From Peptacetobacter sp900550335 (GTDB taxonomy: Bacteria > Bacillota > Clostridia > Peptostreptococcales > Peptostreptococcaceae): a stretch of DNA of 64,000 nt. Below, one piece after another: positions 34,566 through 43,622 of this stretch (within the stretch, counting starts at the first letter, position 1; the number at the start of each line of letters is the position of its first letter). The stretch lies in the NCBI RefSeq assembly GCF_047528295.1, contig NZ_CP180001.1, positions 2,356,001 to 2,420,000 of the forward strand. Direction: 5' to 3'. Made by a program: the position numbers and the translations under genes. The notes beneath the pieces are model-generated. The model was given only the letters and a program-made list of their open reading frames with translations. It ran no database searches and was not told the DNA's origin.

Positions 34566-36989
34566 CTATTTTACAACTATGTTTATTAATTTTTTAGGAA
34601 CAGCTATAACTTTAACTATAGTTTTTCCTTCAACTAATTCTTTTATTTTTTCATCTTCTAAAGCAGCAGCCTGCATATCATCTCTTGATATTTCTGTAGG
34701 AACATTCATTCTTCCTCTTACTTTACCATTTATCTGAACAACTACTTCAACTTCATCTTTTACTAAAGCTTTTTCGTCGTATTCAGGCCAGCTTATATCA
34801 AATACGCTTCCTTCTTTACCTATCATCTGCCATAATTCTTCACCTAAGTGTGGAGTGAATGGAGCTATTATTGTAACTATAGCTTCTATACCTTCTTTTA
34901 TAACAGCTGAGTTTCTTCCATCTAATTCTTTATATTTGTACATTTCATTTATTAATTCCATTAAAGATGCTATAGATGTATTGAATCCGAATTTTTCATC
35001 TAAATCAGCTGTAACTTTTTTGATTACACTGTTTATAGTGAATCTCATATCTTTATCAGCTGAAGTTAATTTACCGAATTCACTATCACAGTTTTTAACT
35101 TCTTCTGCTAATTCATCAACTAATCTATATACTCTGTTTAGGAATTTGAAACATCCTTCAACACCCTGGTCTGACCAATCAAGGTCTCTTTCTGGTGGAG
35201 CTGCAAATAGTATGAATAATCTAGCTGTATCAGCACCGTATTCATCTATTATTTTTAAAGGAGATACTGTGTTTCCTTTAGATTTACTCATTTTTGATCC
35301 TTCTTTAAGAACCATACCCTGAGTTAATAGGTTTTTGAATGGTTCATCAGCTTCTACCATTCCCATGCTGTGGAATGCTTTCATTAACCATCTAGCGTAA
35401 AGAAGATGCATTATAGCATGTTCTACACCACCTATATACTGATCTACTGGAACCCATTTATCAGCTATATCTTTTCTGAATGGTTCTTCAGTATTTTTGT
35501 TGTCAGTATATCTTAAGAAATACCAAGAAGAATCTATGAATGTATCCATAGTATCTACTTCTCTTCTAGCTGGTTTTCCACATTTTGGACAAACTGTTTC
35601 AGTGAATGTTGGAGAAGTTGTTAATGGAGATTCTCCTTTTCCTGTAAATTCAACATCTGTTGGAAGTAATACAGGTAGATTTTCTTTCTTTTCAGGTACT
35701 ATACCACAGTCATCACAATATACTACTGGTATAGGGCATCCCCAATATCTCTGTCTTGAAACTAACCAGTCTCTTAATCTGTAGTTTACAGTTCTCTTAC
35801 CTTTTCCTTCTGCTTCCATTTTGTCTACTATTTTTTCGAAAGCTTCTTTAGCAGGCATACCGTTAAATTCTTCAGAATTTATCATTATTCCGTCTTCATC
35901 TATTACCGGTACTATTGGAAGGTCGTATTTTTTAGCGAAATCTTCATCTCTTTCATCATGAGCTGGAACTGCCATAACAGCACCTGTCCCATAGTCAGCA
36001 AGTACATAGTTAGCTATCCATATTGGCACTTTTCTTCCGTTTACTGGATTTATTACATATTTACCTATGAACATACCTTCTTTTTCAAGTTCTGTAGATG
36101 TTCTTTCTATTTCTGTCATTTTATGCATTTTTAGAACGAATTCGTCTACTGGAGCTTCGTATTCAGTTCCTGCAACTAATTCTTTTACTAATGGACTTTC
36201 TGGTGCTAATACCATGAATGATACACCGTAAGCTGTATCAGGTCTAGTTGTATAAACTGTTATAGTATCTTCAGTTCCATCTATTGTAAATGTTAAGTTA
36301 GCTCCTGTACTCTTACCAATCCAGTTTCTCTGCATTGTTTTAACTTTTTCTGGCCAACCATCTAATTTATCTAAGTCGTTTAATAATTCTTCTGCAAAAG
36401 CAGTAGTTTTGAAATACCACTGTTCTAGGTCTTTCTTTATAACTGTTGTTCCACATCTTTCACATTCTCCCTGAACAACCTGTTCATTTGCAAGAACTGT
36501 TTCACAAGATGGACACCAGTTAACGTAAGATTTTTTCTTATATGCTAATCCCTGTTCTAATAATTTAAGGAATATTTCCTGAGTAAATCTGTAGTATTCT
36601 GGAGTAGATGTAGCTACTTCTCTATCCCAGTCATAGCTTAATCCTAGTAGGTTTAACTGTTCTCTCATTTCAGCTATGTTTTCCATAGTCCATTTGTGTG
36701 GATGTATACCATGTTTTATAGCTGCATTTTCTGCTGGTAAACCAAATGAATCCCATCCCATTGGATGAAGTACATTGTAACCTTTCATTTTTTTGAATCT
36801 AGCTATAACATCACCTATAGAATAGTTTCTAACATGTCCCATGTGAAGTTTTCCTGATGGATAAGGGAACATTTCTAGTGTGTAGTAGTTAGGTTTTTCT
36901 GTCTGTTCAGTATCCATTTTGTACTGATTGTTTTCTTTCCAAGTTTTCTGCCATTTTGTTTCTATGGCTTTGAAATCATACACGCTCAT
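34566..36989 (-). CDS. leuS: Leucyl-tRNA synthetase
   Basis: Charges tRNA-Leu; class I synthetase with an editing domain. The 807 residues carry HIGH (PSGKLHMGHVRNY), the zinc-binding CPSCETVLANEQV and CPKCGKPA, the CP1 editing domain with TTRPDTAYGVSF, and KMSKS (GSKMSKSKGN). I start it at ATG 36989, preceded by GGAGG; an in-frame upstream start at 37064 adds a hydrophobic stretch that is not part of the family. It is preceded by a T-box leader. Confidence 0.97.
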   Translation of the reverse strand: MSVYDFKAIETKWQKTWKENNQYKMDTEQTEKPNYYTLEMFPYPSGKLHMGHVRNYSIGDVIARFKKMKGYNVLHPMGWDSFGLPAENAAIKHGIHPHKWTMENIAEMREQLNLLGLSYDWDREVATSTPEYYRFTQEIFLKLLEQGLAYKKKSYVNWCPSCETVLANEQVVQGECERCGTTVIKKDLEQWYFKTTAFAEELLNDLDKLDGWPEKVKTMQRNWIGKSTGANLTFTIDGTEDTITVYTTRPDTAYGVSFMVLAPESPLVKELVAGTEYEAPVDEFVLKMHKMTEIERTSTELEKEGMFIGKYVINPVNGRKVPIWIANYVLADYGTGAVMAVPAHDERDEDFAKKYDLPIVPVIDEDGIMINSEEFNGMPAKEAFEKIVDKMEAEGKGKRTVNYRLRDWLVSRQRYWGCPIPVVYCDDCGIVPEKKENLPVLLPTDVEFTGKGESPLTTSPTFTETVCPKCGKPARREVDTMDTFIDSSWYFLRYTDNKNTEEPFRKDIADKWVPVDQYIGGVEHAIMHLLYARWLMKAFHSMGMVEADEPFKNLLTQGMVLKEGSKMSKSKGNTVSPLKIIDEYGADTARLFILFAAPPERDLDWSDQGVEGCFKFLNRVYRLVDELAEEVKNCDSEFGKLTSADKDMRFTINSVIKKVTADLDEKFGFNTSIASLMELINEMYKYKELDGRNSAVIKEGIEAIVTIIAPFTPHLGEELWQMIGKEGSVFDISWPEYDEKALVKDEVEVVVQINGKVRGRMNVPTEISRDDMQAAALEDEKIKELVEGKTIVKVIAVPKKLINIVVK

Positions 36990-37107
36990 TTTTTCTCCTC
37001 CTGTTTTTATTTTTAATAGTTCAAAGATAGCTGATATAATCAAATTTACAAAGCTGTTATTCAATTATTTCAAGGCAATCAATTATAATAATTATTATTT
37101 CTGTATA

Positions 37108-37330
37108 ATAAAAAAATCCTCAATCCCTAAACAGTTATGTTTAGGGACGAGGATATTATATACTCGCGGTACCACCCTAATTAGCCCAAATAAATCAGAC
37201 TCTCTTAGTTAAGTCTTTAAACCAACAACGGTTGACAGCTATATCCTGACAAGTTCAAAAATTTGTTATACTGGTTTACAGCTACCACCAGCTCTCTGAA
37301 ATAACTCCAATCCTACTACTTCAGACTGTC
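37108..37330 (-). promoter_or_regulatory. Leucine T-box riboswitch leader of leuS
   Basis: On the minus strand the leader has the AGAGAGCTGGTGG region of stem I, the T-box sequence GGGTGGTACCGCG (37165-37177), and a terminator stem (ATCCTC and TCCCTAAACA arms, 37116-37155) followed by TTTTTT. The T-box pairs with uncharged tRNA to favour antitermination. A candidate specifier codon is CTT (leucine), at 37251-37253 on the complementary strand, within GAACTTGTC. I am less sure of the exact specifier than of the T-box. Confidence 0.93.
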
Positions 37331-37375
37331 TATAATATTTCTGTTTTATCATACATAATTTCAATTAATAAAAAT

Positions 37376-37405
37376 ATTCTAACACCTAGATATATAGCTT
37401 GTCAA
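37376..37405 (-). promoter_or_regulatory. Promoter of the leuS T-box transcript
   Basis: On the minus strand TTGACA (37400-37405) and TAGAAT (37376-37381) are 18 bases apart, just upstream of the T-box leader. Confidence 0.75.
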
Positions 37406-37432
37406 TATTTACAAAGTTTTTATCTTATTAAA

Positions 37433-37469
37433 AATAAAAAAGGAGATGTTTTTGTATTTAACATCTCCA
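37433..37469 (-). terminator. Terminator of rsfS
   Basis: Stem GGAGATGTT/AACATCTCC with a 9-base loop and a following T-run on the minus strand, 10 bases past the rsfS stop. Confidence 0.85.
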
Positions 37470-37478
37470 AATAATTTC

Positions 37479-37838
37479 TTATAATTCGTCAGGATCTACA
37501 ACTGGTGCATCTTTCCATAATTTTTCTAGGTTGTAGAAATCTCTGTTTTCTTCATCGAATATATGAACCATTATATCGCCGTAGTCAAGAAGTACCCACT
37601 GCTGAGAATCTATACCTTCTTTACCTCTTGGTTCTAATCCATTTTTAGTCATATCTTCTTCAACTTTATCAGCTATAGCTTTTACCTGTCTTGAAGATGA
37701 AGCTGTAGTTATTATAAAGTAATCAGCTAAGCTTGTTATTTTTCCTATATTTAAAATCAGTATGTCTCTTCCTAATTTGTCTTCTATAGCATGGTTTATA
37801 ACCTTTACCATCTGTTCTACTGTTAAATCTGCTGCCAT
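37479..37838 (-). CDS. rsfS: Ribosomal silencing factor RsfS
   Basis: Binds L14 on the large subunit and blocks subunit joining when nutrients are scarce. The 119-residue product has the Iojap/RsfS pattern: DILILNIGKITSLADYFII, then WVLLDYGDIMVHIFDEENRDFYNLEKLW. It follows yqeK in the nadD-yqeK-rsfS order. Confidence 0.95.
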   Translation of the reverse strand: MAADLTVEQMVKVINHAIEDKLGRDILILNIGKITSLADYFIITTASSSRQVKAIADKVEEDMTKNGLEPRGKEGIDSQQWVLLDYGDIMVHIFDEENRDFYNLEKLWKDAPVVDPDEL

Positions 37839-37946
37839 TTATATTTCCTCCTTAATTTTATAAAACTAAAAAATAGTTTTTACTTCTAAATATTAAAACT
37901 ATTATATCACATAAAACTATAAATAATATCCCATTTTTGAATTTAT

Positions 37947-38540
37947 TTATAAACTTTTAATAGCTTTCTTCTTTTTTCTCTCTTTTATCATAAAGTTTCT
38001 AGCTGCTACAGATCTAGGATGTATTGTATTTCCTTTTTTTATCATAAGAGCTATTGTGTTATCAAATGATTGTATCATAGCTGCATCCATATCCCCACCG
38101 TATGCTAATTTTCTTAACTCATCAACACCAGGGTAATCTCTTCCGTCTTCTATTAAATCTGCAACATATATTATTTTTTCCATTAGACTCATATCAACTT
38201 TACCAGTTGTATGATATCTAACAGAATTCACTATATCCTCATCATCTATTCCAAAGTCGTATTTTACAACATAAGAACCTATTATACTATGAGAAAGCGA
38301 AATATTCCCAACTTCCAGTTCATCTAACTCTATGTCATATTTTTTTACATAATAATCAACTTTGTCAGTTTTAAAATATTTTGCACAGTCATGTACTACA
38401 CCAGCTAAATAAGCTTTTTCCTCATCTTCCCCGTATAATTTAGCTAATTTCTTAGCACTTTCTGCCACATTTAATGAATGTACATATCTTTTTTCTGTCA
38501 ATAATTCTTTTAGTTTTTCTTTGATTTGATCTAAATTCAT
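37947..38540 (-). CDS. yqeK: YqeK-type HD-domain hydrolase (diadenosine tetraphosphatase)
   Basis: A 197-residue HD-domain metallohydrolase. Metal ligands lie in RYVHSLNV, VVHDCAKY (HD), LSHSIIG and VRYHTTG. Characterised YqeK enzymes cleave Ap4A symmetrically to ADP. It lies after nadD, as usual. The start is uncertain: ATG 38540 (MNLDQIKEK) fits the family; a TTG at 38561 adds seven residues and has a GGGAGG about 12 bases upstream. The gene probably is co-transcribed with nadD and rsfS. Confidence 0.92.
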   Translation of the reverse strand: MNLDQIKEKLKELLTEKRYVHSLNVAESAKKLAKLYGEDEEKAYLAGVVHDCAKYFKTDKVDYYVKKYDIELDELEVGNISLSHSIIGSYVVKYDFGIDDEDIVNSVRYHTTGKVDMSLMEKIIYVADLIEDGRDYPGVDELRKLAYGGDMDAAMIQSFDNTIALMIKKGNTIHPRSVAARNFMIKERKKKKAIKSL

Positions 38541-38587
38541 CAATTTTTTTGTCCACCCCAACGGTAAACTCTACCTCCCAAATTATT

Positions 38588-39277
38588 TTATTCTTCTATC
38601 TGCTTATATAAATCCTTTTTTTGCATATATTTTTCTACAGACTCTGGCATTAAATATCTAACTGTTTTTCCTGCCTCTATCTGCTCTCTTATATATGTAG
38701 ACGATATATCCAAAGATGGAACGTATACACTTATAATAGATGTATCATACTTTCTCTCAAGCTGTTCTATTTTTTCCTGAGCTTTTAAAAGACTTATACC
38801 TGGTCTTGTAGCCGCTATAAATGTAGCCATTTCAAAGTTTTTCTTAATTTCTCTCCAACTTTCAACTTCACATATAGCATCTGCACCTGTTATAAAGTAA
38901 AGCTCGGTATTTGGATACTTCTTCTTTAAATCTTTAAGCGTATCTACTGTATACGTCTGCGTATTTCTTTCTATTTCTATATCTAAAGCTATAAAATTAT
39001 TATTTGTCTTAGTAGCAAGCAGAACCATATTGTATCTATCATACTTATCTGTCTTTATACCCAATTTATGTGGTGGATTACCTGTTGGAATAAAAAATAT
39101 CCAATCTAAATCATACTTATCTCTTATAAATTCTGCTGTTGCTAGATGAGCGAAATGTATAGGGTCAAAAGTTCCTCCCAAAATACCTACCTTTTGTTTA
39201 CCCTCTATACTTTCAAATTTATTCAACTTTTTATCATTCGTTTTTCTAGCACTATCTACTAGTTCTAAAATCCCCAT
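38588..39277 (-). CDS. nadD: Nicotinate-nucleotide adenylyltransferase
   Basis: Forms deamido-NAD from nicotinate mononucleotide and ATP. The nucleotidyltransferase motifs GGTFDPIHFAH and ISSTYIREQI are present, with PTGNPPHKLG near the substrate pocket. The 229-residue product has about 28 residues before KVGILGGTFDP, longer than the usual 200-residue enzyme. The start is preceded by AAGGAG, about 12 bases off, so the extension could be real or the true start could be a non-ATG codon further in. Confidence 0.94.
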   Translation of the reverse strand: MGILELVDSARKTNDKKLNKFESIEGKQKVGILGGTFDPIHFAHLATAEFIRDKYDLDWIFFIPTGNPPHKLGIKTDKYDRYNMVLLATKTNNNFIALDIEIERNTQTYTVDTLKDLKKKYPNTELYFITGADAICEVESWREIKKNFEMATFIAATRPGISLLKAQEKIEQLERKYDTSIISVYVPSLDISSTYIREQIEAGKTVRYLMPESVEKYMQKKDLYKQIEE

Positions 39278-39408
39278 TGAAACTAACTTCTCCTTTTCTT
39301 TTTACTATTATCTATTGTATCATAGATTTACGTTTTCTTGAATGAGTCTATAAAAATACAGTTCAAAACAAATTTTTAATTTTACACGTACTTTTATTTT
39401 ATCGACCG

Positions 39409-39437
39409 TTGACTTTACTTTTCAAGTGAATTAAAAT
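39409..39437 (+). promoter_or_regulatory. Promoter of recX
   Basis: TTGACT (39409-39414) and TAAAAT (39432-39437) are 17 bases apart, 28 bases before the recX start codon. Confidence 0.75.
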
Positions 39438-39464
39438 TAATCTATCTCATAGAGGAGGTTTTTT

Positions 39465-40103
39465 ATGGCAATTATTACAAAAATTGAAGCTCAAAAGAGA
39501 AGTAAAGACAGAGTTAATATATATGTAGATGAAGAATATTTTATGGCAGTTTACGCTGAATTAGTTTATACCCACTCATTAAAAAAAGGTATGGAGATAG
39601 ACAAAGAATCTCTTGAAAATCTTTTACATGATGAAATGTATATGAAAGCTAAAAACAAAGCTCTTACCATACTTTCAAAGTCAGACCAATCAGAAAAGAA
39701 ACTTAAAGAAAAGTTATTAAATGATTTTGATGAAAATATTGTAGAAGATGTTATAGATTTCTTAAAGGGATACAAACTTATAAACGATAATCTTCTTGCA
39801 GAAAAGATTGTCCACGATAATATGAATCTGAGTAAATTTGGCAAGAATAAAATTAAACAAAATTTATATAATAAAGGAATAGCTGCTTCAGATATTCAAG
39901 ACGCTCTATCTCAAATAGACCCTGATGATGAATATGAAAATGCTAAATATCTAGCTGAAAAGAGATTAAAAAGATTAAAGGGCGAAGATAAAAATAAAAT
40001 CAATCAAAAAATTTATCAACATTTAGCGTATAAAGGCTTTAGTTATGATATTATTAAAAGAGTACTAAGAGAACTTTTGAATTTTGATGAATTCGATTGT
40101 TAA
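39465..40103 (+). CDS. recX: Regulatory protein RecX
   Basis: Modulates RecA filaments. The 212-residue product is built of helical RecX repeats: KAKNKALTILSKSDQSEKKLKEKL, VIDFLKGYKLINDNLLAEKIV, and YQHLAYKGFSYDIIKRVL at the C-terminus. TAGAGGAGG precedes the ATG. It is divergent from nadD and followed closely by a 28-codon ORF. Confidence 0.9.
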   Translation: MAIITKIEAQKRSKDRVNIYVDEEYFMAVYAELVYTHSLKKGMEIDKESLENLLHDEMYMKAKNKALTILSKSDQSEKKLKEKLLNDFDENIVEDVIDFLKGYKLINDNLLAEKIVHDNMNLSKFGKNKIKQNLYNKGIAASDIQDALSQIDPDDEYENAKYLAEKRLKRLKGEDKNKINQKIYQHLAYKGFSYDIIKRVLRELLNFDEFDC

Positions 40104-40115
40104 GGAGGAGTAAGC

Positions 40116-40202
40116 ATGAAAAAATTAATTATAGGTGTTTTATGTTTTGCACTAGGTTTATATAATTACTATCAGTTAAAGAAAACAGATACAATGAGAT
40201 AA
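40116..40202 (+). CDS. 28-residue single-pass membrane peptide
   Basis: AAGGAGG lies 9 bases before an ATG that opens a 28-codon frame starting MKKLIIGVLCFALGLYNYY, 12 bases after recX. The peptide has one hydrophobic segment of about 15 residues with a Lys-rich ends pattern. A terminator follows 11 bases beyond its stop codon. The ribosome binding site and terminator position support translation as the second gene of the recX transcript. No family is recognised. Confidence 0.6.
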   Translation: MKKLIIGVLCFALGLYNYYQLKKTDTMR

Positions 40203-40213
40203 ATTTCAAAAAA

Positions 40214-40259
40214 ATAAACCCCACAGAAGGTTGTAATTTTACTTTCTGTGGGGTTTTTT
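40214..40259. terminator. Bidirectional terminator after recX and the small peptide
   Basis: 13-bp stem (AAACCCCACAGAA at 40216, with TTTCTGTGGGGTTT at 40243) with a T-run on the plus strand. It also lies downstream of the minus-strand 5'-nucleotidase-like gene, but about 55 bases past its stop. Confidence 0.88.
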
Positions 40260-40311
40260 ATTACATCAAATAATTATTCTTTTAATATTTACTTTTTAAG
40301 TAATTTTTTAC

Positions 40312-41976
40312 TTATTCATCTTCTTTTTTTCTTCTTAATACTCCAAGACCTACTGCTGAAGCTGCAAATGTTCCTATAGCACCTGCTATTGATGATGCAT
40401 CACCAGTTTTTGGAGATTGCTGAGTTGGTTTTGAATAATTTGAGCTACTTGAAGAACTTGAATTTGAGCTGTTTGGTTTGCTTATACTTGCTCCATCTTT
40501 TCTTAAAGAATCTGCTACTTTTACAAGTTTTTTATAGTTTGTTACCTGTTTTCTTTCGCTCTGATTTAAGTCGTTAAACATTTTTATAGCATTGTTTACT
40601 GCTTTTATATTTGCACTTGTCTTTTCATAAGTTAATTTATCTATAGCTTTAACAACTTTTTTAACTTTTTCTCTATTTATAGTAACTGTTTTAGTTATTT
40701 TTATTCTACCGTCATTTTTGTAGTTTACAGTTTTTTTAGCTTTTATGTATTCAGCTATTACTTTATCTAATTCACCGTAATTTTTTTCAACACTTGAGCC
40801 AGATATAGAGCTATAATCAGTAGACATATAGTCATTCATAGCTACTAAATACTGTTTTGAATCATTAAGTTTTGTGCCTTTTACCTTCACTTCTGTTACT
40901 CTACTACCTGCTTTTTTATTAGCATCTAATTTATATGTAACATTTCCAAGATGTAAGAATGTAGAACTAGCCTCTGGATATATTTCTGCACCTACTTCTA
41001 TAGCATCTCTTATCTGTTTACCAGTTAATTTTTTAGTTATAACTGTATTTCCAAATATAACAGATTCTACTATATCTCCGTATCTTACTTCACCTTTTGG
41101 TATAGTTCTTAATATACTTCCTGCGTTAGTCATAGCTATATCTGCACCAGTCTTTTTAAGTAATGCATCATTTATTAGGTTTGCAAAATTACTTTCTTCT
41201 TTACCTATTGTATAATAATCACCTATTAAAGCTGTTGAAGTTTTTCCTAGTACATCTCCATTATTGAAGTTTGTTTCATTTTTATCTTCTTCTTTGCTGT
41301 CTTCCTTGTCCTGAGTAGAATTTTCTTCTTTATTTTTGTCCTCTTCCTTTTTATTTTCTTCTTTAGATTCTTCTTTTTTAGATGAAGACTGTTTGTCTGA
41401 ATCAGTTTTTAAAGAAATTAGTTCATTAGATGAGCCTTTCTGCTTATAAGTTATTTCTATTTTTACTTTTTCAGAATCATCTTTCTTTTCTTTACTTTCA
41501 TTTTCTTTTGATGTTCTCTTAACATCTTCTTTTTTAGTTTCTTTAGATTCTACTTTCTTAGATTCAGTTGTTTTTTTGCTTGATTCATTAGATTTGCTTA
41601 ATTTTTCAGATACTTCTTTAGTACTAAATACATCTACATCCTCACCATCAACGCAGATAAACGCTTCAGCACCATTTTTTATAAGATTTGTTATATCAGA
41701 TTTTAAATTAGTAGATTTTTTAGAATCTATAACCGCTATATCTATTCCTTCCACTATTTCACAAAGTTTGCCGTCTTTTATTTCTTTTTTATTTTCTTTT
41801 CCATTGACTAATATATCTATTGAGTCTTTAGAATCTTTTCTTTCATATAATAATACAAGTTTCTTATGATCATTTTTCTGACCTGCCGATATTTCTTTTG
41901 CAAAAACTGTATTTCCTTGGATTACTATTGATAATACCATTGCCGTACTTATTATTCTTTTGTATACTTTTTTCAT
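40312..41976 (-). CDS. Sortase-anchored cell-wall protein with 5'-nucleotidase C-terminal domain
   Basis: A 554-residue exported protein. It begins with a signal peptide (about 1-26, ending VFAKE), a small domain (about 30-115), a long Lys/Glu/Ser-rich linker (about 118-235), and then a 5'-nucleotidase C-terminal domain (about 240-400: SNFANLINDALLKKTGADIA, GSILRTIPKGEVRYGDIVES). A helical region (about 425-490), a Ser-rich segment and the sorting signal end the protein: SPKTG (521-525), a hydrophobic segment and RRKKEDE. The metallophosphatase catalytic domain normally before the C-domain is missing. SPKTG matches the (S/P)PxTG motif of C. difficile sortase B. A surface role in binding nucleotides or another ligand is inference. 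Confidence 0.88.
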   Translation of the reverse strand: MKKVYKRIISTAMVLSIVIQGNTVFAKEISAGQKNDHKKLVLLYERKDSKDSIDILVNGKENKKEIKDGKLCEIVEGIDIAVIDSKKSTNLKSDITNLIKNGAEAFICVDGEDVDVFSTKEVSEKLSKSNESSKKTTESKKVESKETKKEDVKRTSKENESKEKKDDSEKVKIEITYKQKGSSNELISLKTDSDKQSSSKKEESKEENKKEEDKNKEENSTQDKEDSKEEDKNETNFNNGDVLGKTSTALIGDYYTIGKEESNFANLINDALLKKTGADIAMTNAGSILRTIPKGEVRYGDIVESVIFGNTVITKKLTGKQIRDAIEVGAEIYPEASSTFLHLGNVTYKLDANKKAGSRVTEVKVKGTKLNDSKQYLVAMNDYMSTDYSSISGSSVEKNYGELDKVIAEYIKAKKTVNYKNDGRIKITKTVTINREKVKKVVKAIDKLTYEKTSANIKAVNNAIKMFNDLNQSERKQVTNYKKLVKVADSLRKDGASISKPNSSNSSSSSSSNYSKPTQQSPKTGDASSIAGAIGTFAASAVGLGVLRRKKEDE

Positions 41977-42260
41977 TTGTCTCCCCCCTTATATAAATTC
42001 AGGTTATTATGTAGTCATTTGTCAAATTTCAATTTTTAAGAAAAAATCTTTTTCCTACTTTTATTATAGCAAAAATATATTCATTTTAATCATATTGATG
42101 TTACAATTATTATATTATATATTTGACATTTTATAATTACAAATAAGTTACAATTTTAATTTTTATAAAAATTTTTTATAAATTTTTTAATATAATATTA
42201 TTAAGTAAGTATAATTTGAAATTTTATTATATTAAATTTACTATTTTTAGGAGGCAATTA

Positions 42261-43178
42261 ATGGTTAATTTAACACTTTTAGGCTGCGGTGGAAATGTTC
42301 CACTGCCAAATAGATTTTTATCATCTCTTTTTATGAATTTTAACGGTAGAAAAATTTTAGTAGACTGCGGTGAAGGAACACAGGTTTCTATGAAAATGAA
42401 GGGTTGTGGTTTTAAGGATATAGATTTAATTTGCATAACACATACTCATGGAGACCATATAATCGGACTTATAGGACTTCTTTCAACTATGGGTAATAGC
42501 GAAAGAAAGGATCCTGTAACAATAATAGGTCCTGTTGGTATAAAAGAAGCACTTGAAGCTATTCAAGTACTTATAACACTTCCATATAAATTGAACATAA
42601 TAGAAAATCCAGAGGGTAGATTCTCTCTTATAGACCCTGTTTTAGCAGATTTATCTATAGAAACAATAGAATTAGAGCATTCAACTGAATGTATAGGATA
42701 TAATTTTTATTTTGCAAGACATCCAAAATTTAATGTAGAAAAAGCTCAGTTAAATAATGTTCCTAGAAAATATTGGAATATGTTACAAAAGGGAATGACT
42801 ATAATGGATGAGGATTTAACATATACTCCTGAAATGGTTCTTGGAGATAATAGAAAAGGTATTAAAATTTCTATGATTACAGATACTAGACCATTAGATA
42901 CTATTCCAGAATTTATTGAAGATGCGGATTTATTTATATGTGAAGCTATGTATGGAGATGATATGGATATTTCAAAGGCTATTAAAAATAAGCATATGCT
43001 CTTTAGAGAGGCTGCTTCACTAGCTGTTAAGGGAAATGTCAAACAACTACTTCTAACTCATTTCAGTCCTTCTATTGAAGACCCAAATAGATTTGAAGAA
43101 AATGCAAAATCAGTATTTGAAAATACAATCATAGGATACGATCGATTCAGTACACAAATAAAATATCCTGAGGAATAA
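42261..43178 (+). CDS. rnz: Ribonuclease Z
   Basis: Trims the 3' end of tRNA precursors. The 305-residue MBL-fold product has THTHGDHIIGL (HxHxDH, near residue 60), the N-terminal LLGCGGNVPLPNR and LVDCGEGTQVSMK typical of RNase Z, and LLLTHFSPSIED near the C-terminus. I start it at ATG 42261, preceded by AGGAGG; a longer frame from 42216 has no such site. It is transcribed alone and convergent with yhbY. Confidence 0.92.
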   Translation: MVNLTLLGCGGNVPLPNRFLSSLFMNFNGRKILVDCGEGTQVSMKMKGCGFKDIDLICITHTHGDHIIGLIGLLSTMGNSERKDPVTIIGPVGIKEALEAIQVLITLPYKLNIIENPEGRFSLIDPVLADLSIETIELEHSTECIGYNFYFARHPKFNVEKAQLNNVPRKYWNMLQKGMTIMDEDLTYTPEMVLGDNRKGIKISMITDTRPLDTIPEFIEDADLFICEAMYGDDMDISKAIKNKHMLFREAASLAVKGNVKQLLLTHFSPSIEDPNRFEENAKSVFENTIIGYDRFSTQIKYPEE

Positions 43179-43206
43179 TAAAAAGGAGGCTACAAGCCTC
43201 CTTTTA
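43178..43206. terminator. Bidirectional terminator between rnz and yhbY
   Basis: 11-bp stem AAAAGGAGGCT/AGCCTCCTTTT with a 3-base loop, directly after the rnz stop and 12 bases from the yhbY stop. Confidence 0.85.
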
Positions 43207-43217
43207 CAAAATATTTA

Positions 43218-43574
43218 CTACTGTACTGATCTTTTTGTTACTCTTTTTTTACTACTATCTTTTTTAGCTTTTGCTGGTGCCTGTCCTGGGAATAGTATTT
43301 TAGGCTGTTCATTATTTTTTCTATATATAGTGAACTTAAATCCTATAGCCTGAACAAATTCCGCTCTTAATTCTTCACATATTGCATTTGCTGTTTCTTT
43401 AGCGTCTAATCCAGCATTTTCTAATATAGTTATTTTAACTAGTTCTCTTGCTCTTAACTGGTTGTCTAATTCATCTAAGAATGCTCCAGTTACACCTTCT
43501 TTACCTATCTGTGCAGTAGGTTTTAAAGTATTTGCAAGTGATCTAAGATAAGCTCTCTGTTTACCTTTTAGCAT
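43218..43574 (-). CDS. yhbY: YhbY-type ribosome assembly RNA-binding protein (CRM domain)
   Basis: A CRS1/YhbY-domain protein linked to 50S assembly. The 118 residues start MLKGKQRAYLRSLANTLK, contain AQIGKEGVTGAFLDELDNQL (GxxG RNA-binding loop) and end with a Lys/Arg-rich tail. It follows obgE, the usual position. Confidence 0.94.
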   Translation of the reverse strand: MLKGKQRAYLRSLANTLKPTAQIGKEGVTGAFLDELDNQLRARELVKITILENAGLDAKETANAICEELRAEFVQAIGFKFTIYRKNNEQPKILFPGQAPAKAKKDSSKKRVTKRSVQ

Positions 43575-43622
43575 GTCTTTTCTCCTCTATTTTTATAATT
43601 TAATCTTTTTAAAATTTATATC

